Source of the DNA: Caenispirillum salinarum_A
GTDB taxonomy: Bacteria > Pseudomonadota > Alphaproteobacteria > Rhodospirillales > Rhodospirillaceae
Direction of reading: 5' to 3'
DNA length: 64,000 nucleotides
Assembly (NCBI RefSeq): GCF_044803115.1
Contig: NZ_CP085224.1
Span: forward strand, 1,860,001-1,924,000
Positions 41,973-50,334 of this stretch are shown here, one piece after another. Under the pieces are notes generated by a model. That model was not told the origin of the DNA. It saw only the letters and a list, made by a program, of their open reading frames with translations, and ran no database searches. Every line of letters begins with the position of its first letter. Position 1 is the first letter of the stretch. A program made the translations under genes and the position numbers.

Positions 41973-43355
41973 ATGGCTTCCTTCCTAATCCGTTACCTGA
42001 AGTCCCGCGACCGGGGCCTTCTGACCGTCTCGGTCGCGCTGTTGGCTCTCGGCCTGCTTGTCGGGTTCGGCGCGCTCTACAGCATTCCGCTCGGCCTGGG
42101 CGACAAGAAGGCCGTTAAGCTGCTGGGCTGGACCCTCGAACGCCGTGTCACCTACCAAGCCGCGTTTGCGGCAGCGGCGGCCAACCTGCTGGTGCTGCTG
42201 CTGGCGCTCGCCGTGCCGCGGGGCGCGGCGCGGGGCTTCCTGCGGCCGGCACTGGCCGCCCTGAACGCCGCCGCCATTGTGTTCCTGGCCGTGCGCAGCG
42301 ACGCCATTCTGGAGCGGCGCGAGGACAGCCCCGTCGGCGCCGCCGCCTACAATGAGGTGCCGCCCGCTCCCTACGACGATCCCGCCTTTGCCGACTCGCT
42401 GATCCGGGTGAACGACGCGCCCGCCGCCGAGGCCGTGCGCCAGCGCCTGATCGTGCGCATCTTCGGCGATGCCGGATTGCCCGCCGGACGGGGCTTCGAC
42501 ACTGTTGAGCGCAGCGTCGAGGAGCCGAACCTCGCCGGCTTGCCGGCCGCGCGCATCGACCGCATGAGGATGGCGCTCGACCACGGTTACGAGGCCACAG
42601 CCTATCATCTGGTGCCCGAGGGTGAGGCGGCGGAAACGCTGGTGCTCTACAATCACGGCCACGTCTCGGACATCTTCGGCGAAGAGGCGCAGCACGCCAT
42701 CGAGCAATTCCTGCGGGCGGGGCACGCAGTGACGGCGCTGTCCATGCCCAACCGCCGGCCCAACACCACACCGGGTCGCATCGACACCGTCCGCCACGGC
42801 TCCATCGCCAACCGCCTCGACCACGAGAGCTTTTCCTTCCTTGAGACGGCGGAGTATTCGCCGATCCGGCTGTTCGTCGCGCCGCTGGTGGCGGCCGTAG
42901 ACCAGGGGCTGGCCGACGGGTACGAGACCATAGCAGCGACCGGCATCTCGGGCGGGGCCTGGAGCATCACGGTGGCGGCGGCAGTCGACCGACGCATCCG
43001 GGCGACGTATCCGGTGGCGGGCAGCTTACCGATGTATCTGCTCGCCCTGCCGCCCAACCGCCCGGGCGACTGGGAGCAGGTCCATGCGGACATCTACCGT
43101 ATCGCTTCATACCTGGACCTATATGTGCTCGGTGCGGCAGGGCAGGGGCGGCGACAGATCCAGATCCTCAACCAGTACGACTCGTGCTGCTTCCGGGGCA
43201 TCGGCGCGCGCGGTTATGCCTCGGCCGTGGCCGAGGCGACGGCCGCCCTCGGCGGCCGGTACGAGCTGGTGATCCTGCCCGAGCACGACCACCGGATCGC
43301 GCCGGAAGCCTTTGACATCATTCTGGAAGACCTTGGCCGTTCGCCCGACGGCTAA
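41973..43355 (+). CDS. Membrane-anchored alpha/beta hydrolase-like protein
   Basis: The protein has ~460 residues from the ATG at 41973 (MASFLIRYLKSRDRGLL); an alternative start at 41940 adds 11. Three N-terminal membrane helices (~12-125) are followed by an extracytoplasmic domain. There 'ETLVLYNHGHVSD' is strand plus oxyanion region, 'ATGISGGAWSIT' the nucleophile elbow (Ser), 'LNQYDSCCF' a likely acid position and 'ILPEHDHRIAPEAF' the His. This is an abhydrolase layout. In the middle of sugar-nucleotide genes it may deacylate or transfer an acyl group on the glycan (inference). It overlaps convergent rfbA by 4 bp. Confidence 0.65.
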   Translation: MASFLIRYLKSRDRGLLTVSVALLALGLLVGFGALYSIPLGLGDKKAVKLLGWTLERRVTYQAAFAAAAANLLVLLLALAVPRGAARGFLRPALAALNAAAIVFLAVRSDAILERREDSPVGAAAYNEVPPAPYDDPAFADSLIRVNDAPAAEAVRQRLIVRIFGDAGLPAGRGFDTVERSVEEPNLAGLPAARIDRMRMALDHGYEATAYHLVPEGEAAETLVLYNHGHVSDIFGEEAQHAIEQFLRAGHAVTALSMPNRRPNTTPGRIDTVRHGSIANRLDHESFSFLETAEYSPIRLFVAPLVAAVDQGLADGYETIAATGISGGAWSITVAAAVDRRIRATYPVAGSLPMYLLALPPNRPGDWEQVHADIYRIASYLDLYVLGAAGQGRRQIQILNQYDSCCFRGIGARGYASAVAEATAALGGRYELVILPEHDHRIAPEAFDIILEDLGRSPDG

Positions 43356-44224
43356 TCGCCGGCCTCGGCGGCGAGGCCGAGCAGGTAGTCTGCATAGTGG
43401 GTCCCGGACAAGCCGTGGACCAGGCGCAGCAGGGTCTCGACGCCGATGAAGCCCATGCGGTAGGCGACTTCCTCAAGGCACCCGACCATCTGCCCGGTGC
43501 GGGTCTGCATGACGCGGACGAACTCCGCCGCGTCATGGAGGCTGCCGTGGGTGCCGGTGTCCAGCCACACGAAGCCGCGCCCCATGCGCCGCACCGACAG
43601 CCGTCCCTCCCGCAGGTAGCGGTTGTTGATGTCGGTGATCTCCAGTTCGCCACGGGCCGAAGGGCGCAGCTCCGCCGCCATCTCCACGACATCGGAGTCG
43701 TAGAAATAGAGCCCGGTCACCGCCCACGGGCTGTCGGGGTGCCGGGGCTTTTCCACGATGTCCAGCGGTCTATTCCCCGTGTCGAAGCGCACGATGCCAT
43801 AGCGGCCAGGATCGCGCACCCGGTGGGCCAGCACGCAGGCGCCGGACCCGCCGGCGGCCTGCTGCACGAGCCGGCTAAGGCCGTCGCCGTAGAAAATGTT
43901 GTCGCCCAGCACAAGCGCCACCCGATCGCCGCCGATGTGGGCCCGCCCGATCAGGAAGGCCTGCGCGATGCCCTCGGGCACCGGCTGCTCGGCGTAGGAC
44001 AGCGCAAGGCCCCAGAGCGATCCGTCGCCCAGAAGCCGTTGGAACGCCGGAGCGTCCTGCGGGGTCGTTATGATCAGGATGTCGCGGATGCCCGCCAGCA
44101 TCAGCGTCGACAGCGGGTAGTGGATCATCGGCTTGTCGTAGACCGGCAGCAACTGCTTGCTTGCCACCAGCGTCAGCGGATAAAGGCGCCTGCCTGCGCC
44201 GCCGGCCAGGATGATGCCTTTCAT
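43352..44224 (-). CDS. rfbA: Glucose-1-phosphate thymidylyltransferase
   Basis: The protein has 290 residues from the ATG at 44224, the normal RfbA length, although the open frame extends to 44560 through rfbB. 'MKGIILAGGAGRRLYPLT', 'SKQLLPVYDKPMIHYPLS', 'LVLGDNIFYGDGL', 'IVEKPRHPDSPWAVTGLYFY' and 'FVWLDTGTHGSLHDA' are diagnostic. It makes dTDP-glucose. The start overlaps rfbB's stop as ATGA. Confidence 0.96.
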   Translation of the reverse strand: MKGIILAGGAGRRLYPLTLVASKQLLPVYDKPMIHYPLSTLMLAGIRDILIITTPQDAPAFQRLLGDGSLWGLALSYAEQPVPEGIAQAFLIGRAHIGGDRVALVLGDNIFYGDGLSRLVQQAAGGSGACVLAHRVRDPGRYGIVRFDTGNRPLDIVEKPRHPDSPWAVTGLYFYDSDVVEMAAELRPSARGELEITDINNRYLREGRLSVRRMGRGFVWLDTGTHGSLHDAAEFVRVMQTRTGQMVGCLEEVAYRMGFIGVETLLRLVHGLSGTHYADYLLGLAAEAGD

Positions 44225-45297
44225 TGTCCGGCCTCCGGTCCGTCGGAGGCGAGGCCCAGGCGCTCCCCGCCATAGGCGCCGCCGCGCAGGATCGCCTCCC
44301 ACCAGGGCCGGTTGTCCAGGTACCAGCGGACCGTGTCGCGCAAGCCGTCGTGGAACCGCACGCGCGGGCGCCAGCCTAATTCCGCCGCCGCGCGGCTGCT
44401 GTCGAGTGCGTAGCGCAAATCGTGGCCGGGGCGGTCGGCGACGAAGGCAATGGCGCTTTCGTGCGGGAGGCCGTCGGCGCGGGGCGAGGCTTCGTCCAGC
44501 AGGCGGCAGAGAGTGCGGACAACGTCGATGTTGGCCAGCTCGCAGCCGCCGCCGATGCAATAGCTCCGACCGGCTGCTCCGCGCTCCAGGACGGCGAGCA
44601 GCGCATTGGCGTGATCGTCGACGTGCAGCCAGTCACGCACGTTCTCGCCGCGACCGTAGACGGGCAGCGCCTCCCCCCGCACTGCGCGGATCAGGGTCAG
44701 CGGAATCAGCTTTTCGGGAAACTGGCGCGGACCGTAGGTATTGGAGGCGCTCACCACCATTGTCGGCAGATCGTAGGTGGCGTGCCAGGCCCGGACCAGA
44801 TGGTCGGCCGCCGCCTTGGAGGCGGCATAGGGCGAGTTTGGGCGGTAGGGGGACGCCTCGCTGAAGCGCCCGTGCGCGCCGAGGGTGCCGAACACCTCGT
44901 CGGTGGAGACGTGGACGAAGCGGAAGGCGTCCCGCGCCGGGGCGGTCAGCGCCCGCCAATGGGCGCGGGCCGCCTCCAGCAGAACGCCTGTGCCGTCCAC
45001 GTTGGTGCGGATGAAGGACGCCGGTCCGTCGATGGAGCGGTCGACATGGGATTCGGCCGCCAGGTGGAGCACCGCCTCGGGCCGGTGGCGCTGGAAGATG
45101 TCGCCAATGGCGCGGGCGTCGCATATGTCGGCGGCCTCAAAGGCGAGTCCGGGGTCATCGGCCACCGCCTCCAGATTTGCGCGGCTGCCGGCGTAGGTCA
45201 GCAGGTCGGCCACGACCACCCTGTGCCCCGCTGAGAGCAGCCGGCGGACCACCGTCGATCCGATGAAACCGGCCCCGCCGGTGACGAGTATCTTCAT
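44221..45297 (-). CDS. rfbB: dTDP-glucose 4,6-dehydratase
   Basis: The 358-residue extended SDR has 'ILVTGGAGFIGSTVVRRL' (NAD site), 'HLAAESHVDRSIDGP', 'VSTDEVFGTLG' and the catalytic 'PYAASKAAADHLVRAW' (YxxxK). It turns dTDP-glucose into dTDP-4-keto-6-deoxyglucose. rfbC and rfbD, needed for dTDP-rhamnose, are not seen in the window, so the end product may be another 6-deoxyhexose or those genes are elsewhere. It overlaps gmd's stop by 4 bases. Confidence 0.96.
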   Translation of the reverse strand: MKILVTGGAGFIGSTVVRRLLSAGHRVVVADLLTYAGSRANLEAVADDPGLAFEAADICDARAIGDIFQRHRPEAVLHLAAESHVDRSIDGPASFIRTNVDGTGVLLEAARAHWRALTAPARDAFRFVHVSTDEVFGTLGAHGRFSEASPYRPNSPYAASKAAADHLVRAWHATYDLPTMVVSASNTYGPRQFPEKLIPLTLIRAVRGEALPVYGRGENVRDWLHVDDHANALLAVLERGAAGRSYCIGGGCELANIDVVRTLCRLLDEASPRADGLPHESAIAFVADRPGHDLRYALDSSRAAAELGWRPRVRFHDGLRDTVRWYLDNRPWWEAILRGGAYGGERLGLASDGPEAGQ

Positions 45298-46457
45298 GCT
45301 GCTGGGTCCGTGGTGGACGGAGGCGGCGAATGGGGTTGTTCCGTCACATTACGGCAGCCGGATCGGCTCCGGCAACCGCTCCGCGAGTCCCCGCGCCGCT
45401 CAGGCCGGTGTCCGGAGGGGGTGCTGGCCGCGGCCAGATCGGCCGCCACCATCTCCCGCACCAGCTCGGCGAGGCCGGTTCGCGGACGCCATCCCAGGCG
45501 GCGACGGGCGAGGGAGGCATCGCCGCACAGGGCCGCCACCTCGGTCGGGCGCACGTAGCGCGGATCGATGGCGACCAGAACCTGGCCCGTACGGGCATCC
45601 AGGCCGCGTTCCGCAAGACCGTCGCCCGTCCACTCGATCTCCCGCCCCACCTCGGCGAAGGCCAGGTCCACGAAATGGCGGGCGGTCGCCGTCCGCCCGG
45701 TGGCGACGACGTAGTCGCCCGCTTCGTCCTGCTGGAGCATCCGCCACAGGGCATCCACGGTATCGCGGGCGTGGCACCAGTCGCGTTCGGCGTTCAGGTT
45801 GCCGAGCCACAGGGTTTCCTGCCGGCCCGTTTCGATGGCGGCGACGGCGCGGGTGATCTTGCGGGTAACGAAGGTCTCCCCGCGCCGGGGGCTTTCGCGA
45901 TTGAACATGATCGCGTTGGAGGCGTGCAGGCCATAGGCCTCGCGGTAGTTCACGGTGATCCAGTAGGCATACAGCTTGGCCGCGGCATAAGGGCTGCGCG
46001 GCCGGAAGGGCGTGGTTTCGGTCTGCGGGCTTTCCGCCGCCGCGCCGTAGAGTTCCGAGGTGGACGCCTGCACCACGCGCGTCGTCCCCTCCAGGCCCAG
46101 GATGCGCAGGGCCTCCATCAGCCGAAGGGTGCCGAGCCCGTCAGTATCCGCCGTGTACTCCGGCGCCTCGAAGCTGACGTGGACGTGGCTTTGGGCGGCG
46201 AGGTTGTAGATCTCGTCGGGGCGCACCTCCTGGATCAGCCGGATCAGTCCGGTGGCGTCCGTCATGTCGCCATGGTGGAGGAAGAAGCGCGGGTCCCCTT
46301 CGTGCGGGTCCACGTACAGGTGGTCGACGCGCGCGGTGTTGAACATCGACGACCGGCGCTTCAGGCCGTGGACCGTGTAGCCCTTCGCCAGCAGAAGCTC
46401 CGACAGGTAAGAGCCGTCCTGGCCGGTGACGCCGGTGATGAGGGCGACCTTGCCCAA
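45294..46457 (-). CDS. gmd: GDP-mannose 4,6-dehydratase
   Basis: The 387-residue protein has 'ALITGVTGQDGSYLSELL' (cofactor loop), 'LKRRSSMFNTARVDHLY', 'SHVHVSFEAPEYTADTDGLG', 'YAAAKLYAYWITVNYREAYG' (YxxxK) and 'NRESPRRGETFVTRKI', all Gmd hallmarks. It gives GDP-4-keto-6-deoxymannose for GDP-rhamnose, fucose or perosamine. Its substrate comes from ManC. First gene of the gmd-rfbB-rfbA leftward operon. Confidence 0.96.
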   Translation of the reverse strand: MGKVALITGVTGQDGSYLSELLLAKGYTVHGLKRRSSMFNTARVDHLYVDPHEGDPRFFLHHGDMTDATGLIRLIQEVRPDEIYNLAAQSHVHVSFEAPEYTADTDGLGTLRLMEALRILGLEGTTRVVQASTSELYGAAAESPQTETTPFRPRSPYAAAKLYAYWITVNYREAYGLHASNAIMFNRESPRRGETFVTRKITRAVAAIETGRQETLWLGNLNAERDWCHARDTVDALWRMLQQDEAGDYVVATGRTATARHFVDLAFAEVGREIEWTGDGLAERGLDARTGQVLVAIDPRYVRPTEVAALCGDASLARRRLGWRPRTGLAELVREMVAADLAAASTPSGHRPERRGDSRSGCRSRSGCRNVTEQPHSPPPSTTDPAA

Positions 46458-46708
46458 GCTGGACCTCCGTAAAGCGATACGACAGGCGAGGGCGCCAAGA
46501 CTACCTGTGCGTGCGAAGCTTGCAAGGGCTCATGCGCCGTCACGATGGAAGAAGGCCCAGCCCTCGCATGGTGTGGTGGGCGGACTTCGGGGGCGGGGCC
46601 GCCAACTTCCCGGCTCTCGGGCCAGTCGCGGCGGGGCAGAGGTTGGTTTCCAAAGGCAGAGAGGCTAGGCTTGTCGCCTCATTCGCAAGCAGCCTTGGAG
46701 AAAAATGC

Positions 46709-47332
46709 ATGAGCATCGATCCCACCCTGAGCAAGGTCTATTCGGTCCAGTCGCCCGACGACTGCGTCGACGCCTACCGTGACTGGGCGAAGGGGTATGA
46801 GGACGATGTGGTCGGCCGTTTCGGTTACGTGGCGCCGCGCGTGGCGGCGGAAACCTTTGCCCGCTTCGCCGAAGCCGGAGCATCCCCGGTGCTGGACGCC
46901 GGATGCGGCACCGGCCTGGTGGGCGTGGAACTGGCGGGCCGCGGATTCCCCTTGGTGGACGGTCTGGACATCTCGCCGGAGATGCTGGGCGAGGCGCGGG
47001 CCAAGGGTGTCTATCGCGACCTGATGGAAGCGGACATGACCAAGCCGCTGACGGCGCTCGCGACGGACGCTTATGCCGGCGTGATCTCGGTGGGGACGTT
47101 TACCCACGGCCATGTGGGCACGGAGGGCCTGCCGGAGCTTCTGCGCGTGACGCGACCGGGGGGCATTGTCTGCCTGACCATCAACGAAGGCGTCTACGAG
47201 GATTACAGGTTCGAGGACGCCTTTGCCGCCATCGTCCGCGACGGTACGGCGAAGATGCTGGAAAACCGCAAGGCGGACTACCTGACCGACCAGGGCATCG
47301 GCTGCCGCCTCACCACGCTGCGGGTGGCCTGA
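46709..47332 (+). CDS. Class I SAM-dependent methyltransferase
   Basis: The protein has 207 residues from the ATG at 46709 (MSIDPTLSKVYSVQSP) with GGAG upstream; the open frame reaches to 46511 but is not conserved-looking. 'VLDAGCGTGLVGVELAGRG' is the SAM loop, 'VDGLDISPEMLGEARAKG' the acidic strand, and 'LRVTRPGGIVCLTIN' the motif III region, with 'VYEDYRFEDAFAAIV' after it. It is similar to the small methyltransferases called Williams-Beuren-like. Substrate unknown. Confidence 0.82.
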   Translation: MSIDPTLSKVYSVQSPDDCVDAYRDWAKGYEDDVVGRFGYVAPRVAAETFARFAEAGASPVLDAGCGTGLVGVELAGRGFPLVDGLDISPEMLGEARAKGVYRDLMEADMTKPLTALATDAYAGVISVGTFTHGHVGTEGLPELLRVTRPGGIVCLTINEGVYEDYRFEDAFAAIVRDGTAKMLENRKADYLTDQGIGCRLTTLRVA

Positions 47333-47341
47333 CGCTGCGCC

Positions 47342-47911
47342 TTAGAACAGGGCGTCTTCCACCATGCCGCACAGCAGGTGGCCGACGGCGATGTGCATTT
47401 CCTGGATTCTGTTGGTGCGCGTGGCCGGCACCTTGATGCACAGGTCGCAGGCCTCGGCCATGCGGCCGCCGCCGGCGCCCGTCAGGCCGATGGTGCGGAT
47501 GCCCTTGCCGCGTGCCACCTCCAGCGCGGCCAACACATTGGCGCTGTTGCCGCTGGTGCTGAGCCCCACCAGCACGTCGCCGGCCCGGCCGATGCCTTCG
47601 ACCTGGCGGGCGAAGACATGCTCGTAGCCGTAATCGTTGCCGATCGCGGTCAGGGCGGAGGTGTCGACGCTGAGGGCCAGTGCAGGCAGGGCGGGGCGGT
47701 CGCGCATGTAGCGACCCATCAGTTCGGCGGACAGGTGCTGGCTGTCGGCGGCCGAGCCGCCGTTGCCGCAGAACATGACCTTGCCGCCGGCCTTCAGGCT
47801 CTCGATCAGCATGGCCGCGGCCTCGGCGACCACCGGGGCCTGCTCCTGCAGTTTGACGAAGTTGTCGGCGGCCTCCTGGAAGGCGGCGGCAATGCGGCGA
47901 GCGTCGCTCAA
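47342..47911 (-). CDS. gmhA: Sedoheptulose 7-phosphate isomerase
   Basis: The 189-residue SIS-domain protein has 'VMFCGNGGSAADSQHLSAEL', 'RPALPALALSVDTSALTAIG' and 'NDYGYEHVFARQVEGIG'. 'LVGLSTSGNSANVLAAL' and 'TNRIQEMHIAVGHLLCGMVE' complete the match to GmhA. It starts ADP- or GDP-heptose synthesis for LPS core, matching the GT9 gene at 21642. It converges with the methyltransferase, 9 bp apart. Confidence 0.94.
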   Translation of the reverse strand: MSDARRIAAAFQEAADNFVKLQEQAPVVAEAAAMLIESLKAGGKVMFCGNGGSAADSQHLSAELMGRYMRDRPALPALALSVDTSALTAIGNDYGYEHVFARQVEGIGRAGDVLVGLSTSGNSANVLAALEVARGKGIRTIGLTGAGGGRMAEACDLCIKVPATRTNRIQEMHIAVGHLLCGMVEDALF

Positions 47912-48169
47912 CGGTGATCTCCGGTTCGTGCGTCGGCAGAGCGGAAGATAGGACCACGCTGGTGCGGGCGTCCACCGAAATCAACAGCCCCGTCCAAGCG
48001 TCCCGGGCTGAAACCGCATGGGCGTCTTGGGGGTTCGAGCACCCCTCCGCCATTCAGGATCTGGCGGCGACAGGGGGGCCTTTTGAGGTGCTTTCAAAGC
48101 CGGCCGGTTGCTTCTGCAGGTTCTGATTAAGCGCAGCGCGATGTCTCACGAACTGGGCGCACTACATGG
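47912..48169. other. Intergenic, no gene recognised
   Basis: This ~258-bp stretch lies between gmhA's start and the first IS5-like remnant. It should contain the gmhA promoter. No clear boxes were read. Confidence 0.4.
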
Positions 48170-48440
48170 CGCTCAGGGGTTCCTTCATCCCCTCGGCCGG
48201 ATGCGTTTGCGCCAGCGCGTCATCGTGCAGGCGTCGATGGGCGGATTGCGCTGAGCGAGCTCGGTGCCGCACAAGGGCTGCCAGTAAGGCCACCGCTCGA
48301 CCACTTCCTTGTTGGACAGGTCCTGGATGTGCTTGAGGTGGTGGCGGCCGACCTTCAGTCGCGTCGGCTTCGCCTTCCGCACCACGCCCTTGAAGAAGCT
48401 GCCGACGGCTCCATTGCCTCGACAGATGCGCATGACCCCA
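48170..48440 (-). pseudogene. Decayed IS5-like transposase, N-terminal part
   Basis: Read leftward, 'GSFFKGVVRKAKPTRLKVG', 'HHLKHIQDLSNKEVVERWPY' and 'PPIDACTMTRWRKRIRP' align with residues ~40-110 of the transposase at 16540, with many differences and a short deletion (VEN lost before PYWQ). It is an older relative, not a recent copy. Both ends are lost. Confidence 0.8.
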
Positions 48441-48463
48441 CAGTGATGGTGCACGAATGACTT

Positions 48464-48650
48464 CAAGATCGACTTCGAGACGAGCTCGAAGCCGTACCAA
48501 GATCATCCCGAGGGCGTCGTGCGTCCGCCTTGGGACACCATCGTGATCCTCTCGTAGCCGCTTCGTGTGGGCTTCGAAGTCCTCTTGAAAGCGTTTTGCA
48601 CGCGCTTCAAGGTCATCTCGAGATCGCCTCGAGATGACCTCGATGCTCAC
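48464..48650 (-). repeat. 11-bp degenerate tandem array A (17 units, leftward)
   Basis: Read on the minus strand, the 187 bp divide exactly into 17 units of 11 bp with consensus GRNGAYYTCGA. By hand count column 9 is C in 14 of 17, column 11 is A in 13 and column 10 is G in 12. Since 11 is not a multiple of 3, three units make one 33-base codon period. All frames give charged, helix-like text (for example 'DLEARAKRFQEDFEAHTKRL'). A 12-bp inverted repeat (48611-48622 and 48628-48639) arises from two units. It could be a non-coding array or the remains of a hendecad coiled-coil gene. Confidence 0.85.
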
Positions 48651-48658
48651 GCTGCGCC

Positions 48659-48703
48659 GTCCTCATATTCCGTTCATATTTCTCCTCGTATTCAATTCAT
48701 ATT
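48659..48703 (-). repeat. AT-rich 11-bp repeats continuing array A
   Basis: Four units read leftward as AATATGAATTG, AATACGAGGAG, one extra A, AATATGAACGG and AATATGAGGAC, so spacing is 11, 12 and 11 bp. They lie 8 bp beyond the GC-rich units and share the 'TnGAR' core. They look iteron-like. Confidence 0.75.
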
Positions 48704-49213
48704 TCCTCCCGTCTTCCGTCGTCCGCACAAGCTTCAAGCCCCAAGGATTCCGCGGCTTTCGGAGGTTCGGCGTGGCACTTCCGGCCTGGGCGCCAACTGG
48801 CGCCCGAGGCGCCTGGACCTGTGTCCGCGTTGCGGTGGATGTCGTGGCGGAAGACCAGCGCTGCGTCGTCGAGGTTCTGTCGTTACGCCTGAAGGGAACG
48901 CCGGGCAAGATACGGCTTGAGCGCTGCCGGTCGGAAACACCAAAAGGTTGTTGGGCAAAAGCGCACGGTCATCGAGCTGCCGGCCGCACTACGCCGGCAT
49001 GCCGTCGTCAATGGTAGACCTCGGCGCTTCCCGCAGGCCACGCCCTGCGGTGCGCCACGATCGGCGTGGTTTAACTGTTCAGCGCCAGCGGCGGGCAGGG
49101 GATGCATCCCTCGTTTTGGTGAGCTTGGAAGAGAATGAAAATTCTTCTGGGCAAGAGCGGCGCAGATGGCCCTTCGGCCCTGCGCCTCCACACCCACGTA
49201 AGGGAAACCATCA
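48704..49213. other. Region without a convincing gene
   Basis: This 510-bp stretch contains short frames on both strands without clear features. A stem CCACGCC/GGCGTGG near 49038-49072 followed by TTAA could be a weak terminator or a palindrome. The last part must contain the signals for the gene at 49214; AGGGAAACC lies just before the start. Confidence 0.4.
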
Positions 49214-49942
49214 ATGACAGAACACGCTTTCGTGCTTTGGATCGGCGGCGACAGTGATCCCGCCGCTCTTCCTGACCGACCGGGGGCCTCGCCCCGAGCG
49301 ATCGAACCGCACGCCGACGCTAACGAGAACCCGTTCAGCCATTGGACGGATGTGATCGCCTACGTCCTTCTGGAAAGGGCGCCAAAGAGCAACATCTGGG
49401 ATCTCCGCGACGCTCGGGTGCTGCAGCGCAACACCGGCGGCGAAAAGAGAATGCTGCAGACGTTCTTTGACGCTGTGGCGGCTTATCCTGAGGCCACGAT
49501 CGTCACCTTCGACGGGCTTCGGCTCGAACTCGCGATGCTGCGCGCCCGGGCGCTGACCTACCGCTTGGCGGGGCCGGCGCCGCTCGTGGCCGCGACCACA
49601 GGCCAGCCGCCGCACATCGACCTTCGGCGGGCCTTGTCGGCCGTATACGGCGAGGAAGCACCGCATCTTGAGGCGATCGGCGCCGTGCTGCAACTGCCGG
49701 ACGGCACGGCCGCAGGGCTGAAGACGGCGACCATCGTGTCGCCGGTGAGCATCAACGCCAGTTTCACCGGGATCTACCTCAGCAAGGCCATCACCGTCGC
49801 AGCGCTGTTCCTTCACCATGAACTGTACAGCGGATGTCTTGACGCGGCAGAGCATCAGGTCTCCTGCAGCAATCTGCGAAACGCGGTGCAGCAACTCGAA
49901 CATCGCCGGCGAGTTCCAGCCGGCCTCGCACAGCAGATCTAA
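49214..49942 (+). CDS. Exonuclease-like protein (PolB 3'-5' exonuclease-related), catalytic residues apparently lost
   Basis: The protein has 242 residues. 'EKRMLQTFFDAVAAYPEATI' then 'VTFDGLRLELAMLRARALTY' matches the Exo II zone of DNA_pol_B_exo2 proteins, which normally read like TFNGxxFDxP; here Asn became Asp and the catalytic Asp is Glu. 'HIDLRRALSAVYG' is the next conserved strand. The N-terminus 'HAFVLWIGGDSDPAAL' has no DxE, and the last helix 'YLSKAITVAALFLHHEL' lacks the Exo III Asp. The broken gene at 23977 is a paralogue with the same changes. It may be a DNA-binding or structural derivative (inference). An intrinsic terminator and an RHH gene follow. Confidence 0.68.
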   Translation: MTEHAFVLWIGGDSDPAALPDRPGASPRAIEPHADANENPFSHWTDVIAYVLLERAPKSNIWDLRDARVLQRNTGGEKRMLQTFFDAVAAYPEATIVTFDGLRLELAMLRARALTYRLAGPAPLVAATTGQPPHIDLRRALSAVYGEEAPHLEAIGAVLQLPDGTAAGLKTATIVSPVSINASFTGIYLSKAITVAALFLHHELYSGCLDAAEHQVSCSNLRNAVQQLEHRRRVPAGLAQQI

Positions 49943-49966
49943 TAGCAGCATCAACTTATTGTGGCA

Positions 49967-50000
49967 CCCGCCGCGCCCCTTGGGTGCGGCGGGCCCTTTT
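49967..50000 (+). terminator. Intrinsic terminator after the exonuclease-like gene
   Basis: CCCGCCGC and GCGGCGGG form a stem in the stretch GCACCCGCCGC...TGCGGCGGGCC, followed by CTTTTTC. The next gene starts 15 bp later, so part of the transcription may pass. Confidence 0.7.
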
Positions 50001-50014
50001 TCTTGGAGCTTAGT

Positions 50015-50221
50015 ATGACCGAAAAGCATCCCCTCAACGTGCGTGTCGACGCCGACTTGTATTGGCGGGTCAAGGGTGCGGCGATACGGCGGCGCATGAC
50101 CCTCACCGGGCTCGTCGAGTTGGCCCTGGAGGAATACCTTTGGCGCGATCACCTTCGCGACCTTCCCAAAAAGCAGCGGAAGGAAGAGAAAAAGCGAAGG
50201 AAACGCGACCAGAGCGGCTGA
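50015..50221 (+). CDS. Ribbon-helix-helix (CopG-like) small protein
   Basis: The protein has 68 residues from the ATG at 50015 with TTGGAGC upstream. 'PLNVRVDADLYWRVKGAAIR' (strand and first helix) and 'MTLTGLVELALEEYLWRDHL' (second helix) match the RHH_1 fold. The tail is highly basic (QRKEEKKRRKRD). Such proteins bind short DNA repeats as dimers, and repeat arrays lie on both sides of this gene. It may regulate the exonuclease-like gene or bind the arrays (inference). Confidence 0.78.
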   Translation: MTEKHPLNVRVDADLYWRVKGAAIRRRMTLTGLVELALEEYLWRDHLRDLPKKQRKEEKKRRKRDQSG

Positions 50222-50334
50222 GCCGCTTCGTTGACAAGACCGGTTAAAACGTGCGCGCGGCTGCTTCTGGAAAGCCAGGGGCCGGCGCGCACGCAGGCGC
50301 CCTGCTTGGCCATCGGGATCTGCCCAACGAGAAT

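Noticed and set aside
47310..48053. 247-codon frame overlapping gmhA on the same strand
   Set aside because: It is Arg/Gly/His-rich out-of-frame reading of gmhA.
48830..48900. C-x2-C text (LDLCPRCGG) suggesting an IS91 or zinc-finger remnant
   Set aside because: The match is too short, with no supporting sequence on either side.
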